Source: Bifidobacterium breve | GTDB lineage: Bacteria; Actinomycetota; Actinomycetes; S36-B12 | Assembly: GCA_943328365.2 (NCBI GenBank) | Contig: CALPZT020000085.1 | Coordinates: 1-6,882 of the forward strand | Direction of reading: 5' to 3' | Length of the DNA stretch: 6,882 nt | Part shown: piece by piece, positions 4,671 to 6,882 of the stretch | Layout of the letters: each line of letters starts with the position of its first letter | Numbering within the stretch: the stretch's first letter is position 1 | Position numbers and translations under genes: made by a program | Notes under the pieces: model-generated | Told to the model about the DNA's origin: nothing | What the model saw: the letters and a program-made list of their open reading frames with translations, nothing else | Databases searched by the model: none

Positions 4671-6236
4671 TCATGAATGCTGCGCAGGCACCGTCTCCGG
4701 CATTACGTCTGCGGCCTTGTGATGGCGGACCTTCGAACCGGAGAAGTAGAAGATCACTCCGAGCAGGATGAACAGCGAGAGCGGAATCGCCTCCACGAGC
4801 AGGTACGTCCACTTCTCGTCCGCTCCCCAGCCGTCGAGACGGAAGTCATCGCCGAACCAGTCGATGCCGAAGCCCGGGAGCAGCAGCTGAATCGTCGCGA
4901 ACACCACCCACGCGGTGAGGATGATCGACAGGAGGGGCGCCATCGGCGCTCGGTATGGGCGCGGGTGATCCGGGTGCGACCTTCTGAGCTTCCACAGGGC
5001 CGGGAAGATCGCGATGTACGAGATGAGCGTCGTTGAGATCGCTATCCCGAGGACCGGCGCGAAGTACTTCGCCGCGTCGCCACCGCTGATCTCATGGACT
5101 GCGACGAGCACGCCGGTCGAGAGCAGTCCGGATATCACGTTGACCCGCACCGGAGTCCCGTAGCGCTCCGAGATGCGCCCGAGATAGCGCGGTGCCGCGC
5201 CGTCGTATCCGGAGACTGCCATGGCACGGTCGGAGCCCATGATCCAGGCCACACCGCTCGACAGGAGGCACAGAATGAACAGCACCGCGCTCGCGGCGCC
5301 AATCCATTCCCCTGCTCCGGTGAGCGTGGCGACGCCGTCTGCATCCACGGTGCCGCCGTAGACGGTGAAGACCGAGCGCATCGCGTCGATGAACCCGCCG
5401 AGACCTGACACCTGATCAACAGGCAGCACAACGATCACGCACAGGACCGGCACGGAATACATGATGATCGCCACGATCGCCGACCTGAAAATGGAAAACG
5501 GGACATCGCTCTTGGGGTTCTTCATCTCGTCGCCAGCGGTGTTCGGGAGCTCGAATCCGACGTACCCGAACATGATGATCGGCGCCAGAAGGAAGAATCC
5601 TGCGGCGGTCACGTTGAAGTCGGAAATGCCTACCCCGCGAATGCCATTCTGGAATGCGTACACGAGCGTGGTGAGGGTGAAGAAGCCCAGGAGGATGAAC
5701 CGGGCGTAGGCACCGGCGATGGGGATGTACTTGCCCACCTTGAAGGACAGGATCGCGGCAAGGGTGCCGATCCAGATGAAGGCCAGCGTGAATGCGTAGA
5801 ACCAGATTGCCGACATGTCGACGCCGTCGAGGAAGAAGACCGAGACTGTGGTGGCTGCGAGGACAGCAAGCGTGCCACCGAACCACACTGGATTCGTCAC
5901 CCAGTAGAGGACGTTGTTGATCGCCGCTGCCAGGCGACCGAACGCCAGTCTCGCCCAGATGTACGGCCCGCCCTCCTGAGGGAATGCCGTGCCGAGCTCG
6001 GCGAAGAGGAGTGCGCTCGGAATGAAGAATGTGAGGGCGAGGACCACGTTCCACGTGAACGCCTCAGCGCCGGCGGCCGCGAGCAAGCCGATCGTGTCGA
6101 CACCGACGAGCGTGCAGATGGTGAAGAAGAGGATTTCTCGCCGGCCGAAGTTCTTCTGGAGGTGCTTGGTCTCCTCGATCGCATCGGTCGTGAGGTCGAG
6201 TTCGGCGATCTCACCTGCGGTCAACGTGTCGGACAT
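4671..6236 (-). CDS. APC-superfamily amino acid/amine permease
   Basis: The 521-residue protein is an inner-membrane transporter of the amino acid-polyamine-organocation type, with about 12 hydrophobic segments spread over residues 35-500. Family marks include ELGTAFPQEGGPYIWARLAFG (80-100) after TM2, FGYVGFELPNTAGDEMKNPKSDVP (223-246) around TM6, which carries the xEMKNPxxDVP element, and SDRAMAVSGYDGAAPRYLGRISERYGTPV (335-363). In TM1 the usual substrate-loop motif GSGI is replaced by TLVGVDTIGLLAAAG (42-56), as in a subgroup of actinobacterial permeases distantly related to glutamate/GABA antiporters. The substrate cannot be assigned. The start ATG 6234-6236 is fixed by AAAGGGG (6242-6248, minus strand) five bases upstream. 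A hydrophilic stretch at 296-310 (DADGVATLTGAGE) is likely an outside loop. The gene lies 130 bases behind the DUF4245 gene on the same strand and probably has its own promoter. Confidence 0.92.
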   Translation of the reverse strand: MSDTLTAGEIAELDLTTDAIEETKHLQKNFGRREILFFTICTLVGVDTIGLLAAAGAEAFTWNVVLALTFFIPSALLFAELGTAFPQEGGPYIWARLAFGRLAAAINNVLYWVTNPVWFGGTLAVLAATTVSVFFLDGVDMSAIWFYAFTLAFIWIGTLAAILSFKVGKYIPIAGAYARFILLGFFTLTTLVYAFQNGIRGVGISDFNVTAAGFFLLAPIIMFGYVGFELPNTAGDEMKNPKSDVPFSIFRSAIVAIIMYSVPVLCVIVVLPVDQVSGLGGFIDAMRSVFTVYGGTVDADGVATLTGAGEWIGAASAVLFILCLLSSGVAWIMGSDRAMAVSGYDGAAPRYLGRISERYGTPVRVNVISGLLSTGVLVAVHEISGGDAAKYFAPVLGIAISTTLISYIAIFPALWKLRRSHPDHPRPYRAPMAPLLSIILTAWVVFATIQLLLPGFGIDWFGDDFRLDGWGADEKWTYLLVEAIPLSLFILLGVIFYFSGSKVRHHKAADVMPETVPAQHS

Positions 6237-6241
6237 GCGTA

Positions 6242-6248
6242 CCCCTTT
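6242..6248 (-). promoter_or_regulatory. Ribosome binding site of the permease gene
   Basis: On the minus strand AAAGGGG is followed by five bases (TACGC) and the ATG at 6236. This is a strong Shine-Dalgarno match and decides the start. It also shows that this gene, unlike ispH, has a leadered mRNA. Confidence 0.75.
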
Positions 6249-6261
6249 CCCGGATACGCGA

Positions 6262-6267
6262 ACCCTA
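6262..6267 (-). promoter_or_regulatory. Possible -10 box (TAGGGT) of the permease gene
   Basis: On the minus strand TAGGGT fits TANNNT and lies 25 bases before the permease ATG, which would leave a short leader including the ribosome binding site. A TTGAGC (6281-6286) is upstream, but only 13 bases separate the two, too short for a standard sigma-70 promoter. This is a weak prediction. Confidence 0.25.
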
Positions 6268-6303
6268 GAGGGGCTCGGTCGCTCAAGGGGGCAAAACCGG
6301 CAG

Positions 6304-6318
6304 ACTCCATAACTCCAT
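6304..6318. repeat. Short direct repeat ACTCCAT-A-ACTCCAT upstream of the permease gene
   Basis: Two copies of ACTCCAT (6304-6310 and 6312-6318; ATGGAGT on the minus strand) are separated by one base, in the gap between the DUF4245 and permease genes. Its place upstream of the possible promoter would suit a regulator site, but the 8-base period does not match a helical turn and it may be chance. Confidence 0.25.
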
Positions 6319-6334
6319 CAACGAAACAGCCGTC

Positions 6335-6349
6335 CGGGCGTCATGCCCG
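6335..6349 (-). terminator. Weak hairpin after the DUF4245 gene
   Basis: CGGGC (6335-6339) and GCCCG (6345-6349) are exact reverse complements around GTCAT, with a possible extra G-T pair. It lies 18 bases beyond the DUF4245 stop on the minus strand. The stem is short and is followed on the minus strand by GACGGCTGTTTCG, not a U-tract, so partial read-through into the permease gene is possible. Confidence 0.3.
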
Positions 6350-6366
6350 TGAAACTGCGCTCCGGG

Positions 6367-6882
6367 CTACCGGTTGCCGAGGATCGATCCGGCTGCCTTC
6401 TCCAACGCTGGCCAATCGAGCGTTCCGCTCACCACGGTCGTCACGCCGGCCTCGATGCCCACGAGCGAGCGACGATTCGGCTGCTCGTATCGCTGCCACC
6501 TCGCGTCGCCGATGGCCAACTCGCCCGCCGCCTTACCACCCGCCGTCTGCTCTGGAACGAAGCGGACATCCGTCGTGGCCGACTGCGAGATCTGGAGGTA
6601 GTCCTCGCCATTGACGAGGTAGCCCAGATGCCACACCGGGATTCCCCCCGACCCCTCGGTTGCCTGCCAACGAACGCTCGTCGCCTGGGCGCCGTCGGGA
6701 GCGGGCCAGACGAGAAGGTCGAACGGCGCCTGTCGCTGAGCTTGCGCAGCAACGGTGGCGACGTCGACCGTCCGCACCTCCTGCTGTTGCGACTGGTAGG
6801 TGACCAGGACGAGCACCCCCACGAGGGCGAGCACCACGGCAAGCGATCGGACCATGTCACCGACGGTCTGGCCCAGCCGCGC
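6367..6882 (-). CDS. DUF4245 domain membrane-anchored protein (5' end outside window)
   Basis: The frame is open to the right edge and ends at TAG (6367-6369), giving 171 visible residues. An ATG at 6855 is internal: the codons before it read ARLGQTVGD, and RLGQTVGDMVRSL is the conserved start of DUF4245 proteins, so only a few residues are probably missing. A single hydrophobic segment (about residues 13-29, LAVVLALVGVLVLVTY) anchors the protein, with the rest probably outside the membrane. Conserved-looking elements are VWPAPDG (about 58-64), TSVRWQ, GIPVWHLGYLVNGEDYLQISQS, ARWQRYEQPNRRSLVGIEAGVTTVVSG (about 127-153) and a final helix DWPALEKAAGSI. The family is actinobacterial, of unknown function, and is typically encoded between xseB and glpX. 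The gene is on the strand opposite to xseAB and is separated from xseB by the permease gene. Confidence 0.9.
   Translation of the reverse strand, partial: ARLGQTVGDMVRSLAVVLALVGVLVLVTYQSQQQEVRTVDVATVAAQAQRQAPFDLLVWPAPDGAQATSVRWQATEGSGGIPVWHLGYLVNGEDYLQISQSATTDVRFVPEQTAGGKAAGELAIGDARWQRYEQPNRRSLVGIEAGVTTVVSGTLDWPALEKAAGSILGNR

Noticed and set aside
6221..6310. A 29-codon upstream frame overlapping the permease start, and an 11-codon one before it (MELWSLPVLPP)
   Set aside because: Neither has a ribosome binding site at usable distance, and both start upstream of the possible -10 box. Nothing supports a leader peptide.
1..6882. Mobile elements, CRISPR arrays, tRNA/rRNA genes, toxin-antitoxin or phage-defence genes
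   Set aside because: No transposase or integrase frames, no regularly spaced repeats, no tRNA-like cloverleaf and no defence-type domains were seen. RmuC and exonuclease VII are housekeeping nucleases here, and nothing joins them into a defence system.

Overview
The window looks like a stretch of ordinary chromosome from a high-GC actinobacterium, probably Microbacteriaceae or a close relative. The reasons are the strongly GC-biased codon use, several GTG starts, TANNNT boxes placed a fixed short distance before start codons, a short actinobacterial-type XseA, and two genes (a DUF6542-like membrane protein and a DUF4245 protein) from families known mainly in Actinobacteria. The family assignment is inference; no rRNA or other marker is present.

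Layout from left to right. The window opens inside rmuC (+), of which only the C-terminal part is seen. After 13 bases comes a lysine-free, four-helix membrane protein with a long acidic, proline-rich N-terminal region (749-1690, +). It converges on ispH (1730-2701, -), with a perfect 8-bp-stem hairpin in the 39-base gap. Starting 37 bases from the ispH start, and read divergently, is a three-gene + strand cluster: a small PNPOx-like flavin-binding protein (2739-3215), then xseA (3218-4387) two bases after its stop, then xseB (4384-4614) overlapping xseA by ATGA. xseB converges on an APC-superfamily permease (4671-6236, -) across a GC-rich hairpin. Behind the permease on the same strand lies a DUF4245 membrane-anchored protein that runs off the right edge (6367-6882, -). 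The 130-base gap between these two holds a ribosome binding site, a weak hairpin and a short direct repeat.

Functionally, RmuC and exonuclease VII both act on DNA ends or single strands in genome maintenance, IspH makes the isoprenoid precursors IPP and DMAPP, and the permease imports or exchanges an unidentified amino acid or amine. The ispH/xseAB/DUF4245 neighbourhood is a familiar actinobacterial arrangement. What departs from it are the PNPOx-like gene coupled to xseA and the permease placed between xseB and the DUF4245 gene.

I found no mobile element, CRISPR array, tRNA or rRNA, and no evidence for a new multi-gene system. The most useful observations are the probable leaderless starts, the tightly packed ispH/PNPOx divergent start region, the absence of lysine in the 749-1690 product, and the two apparent insertions into the conserved gene order.
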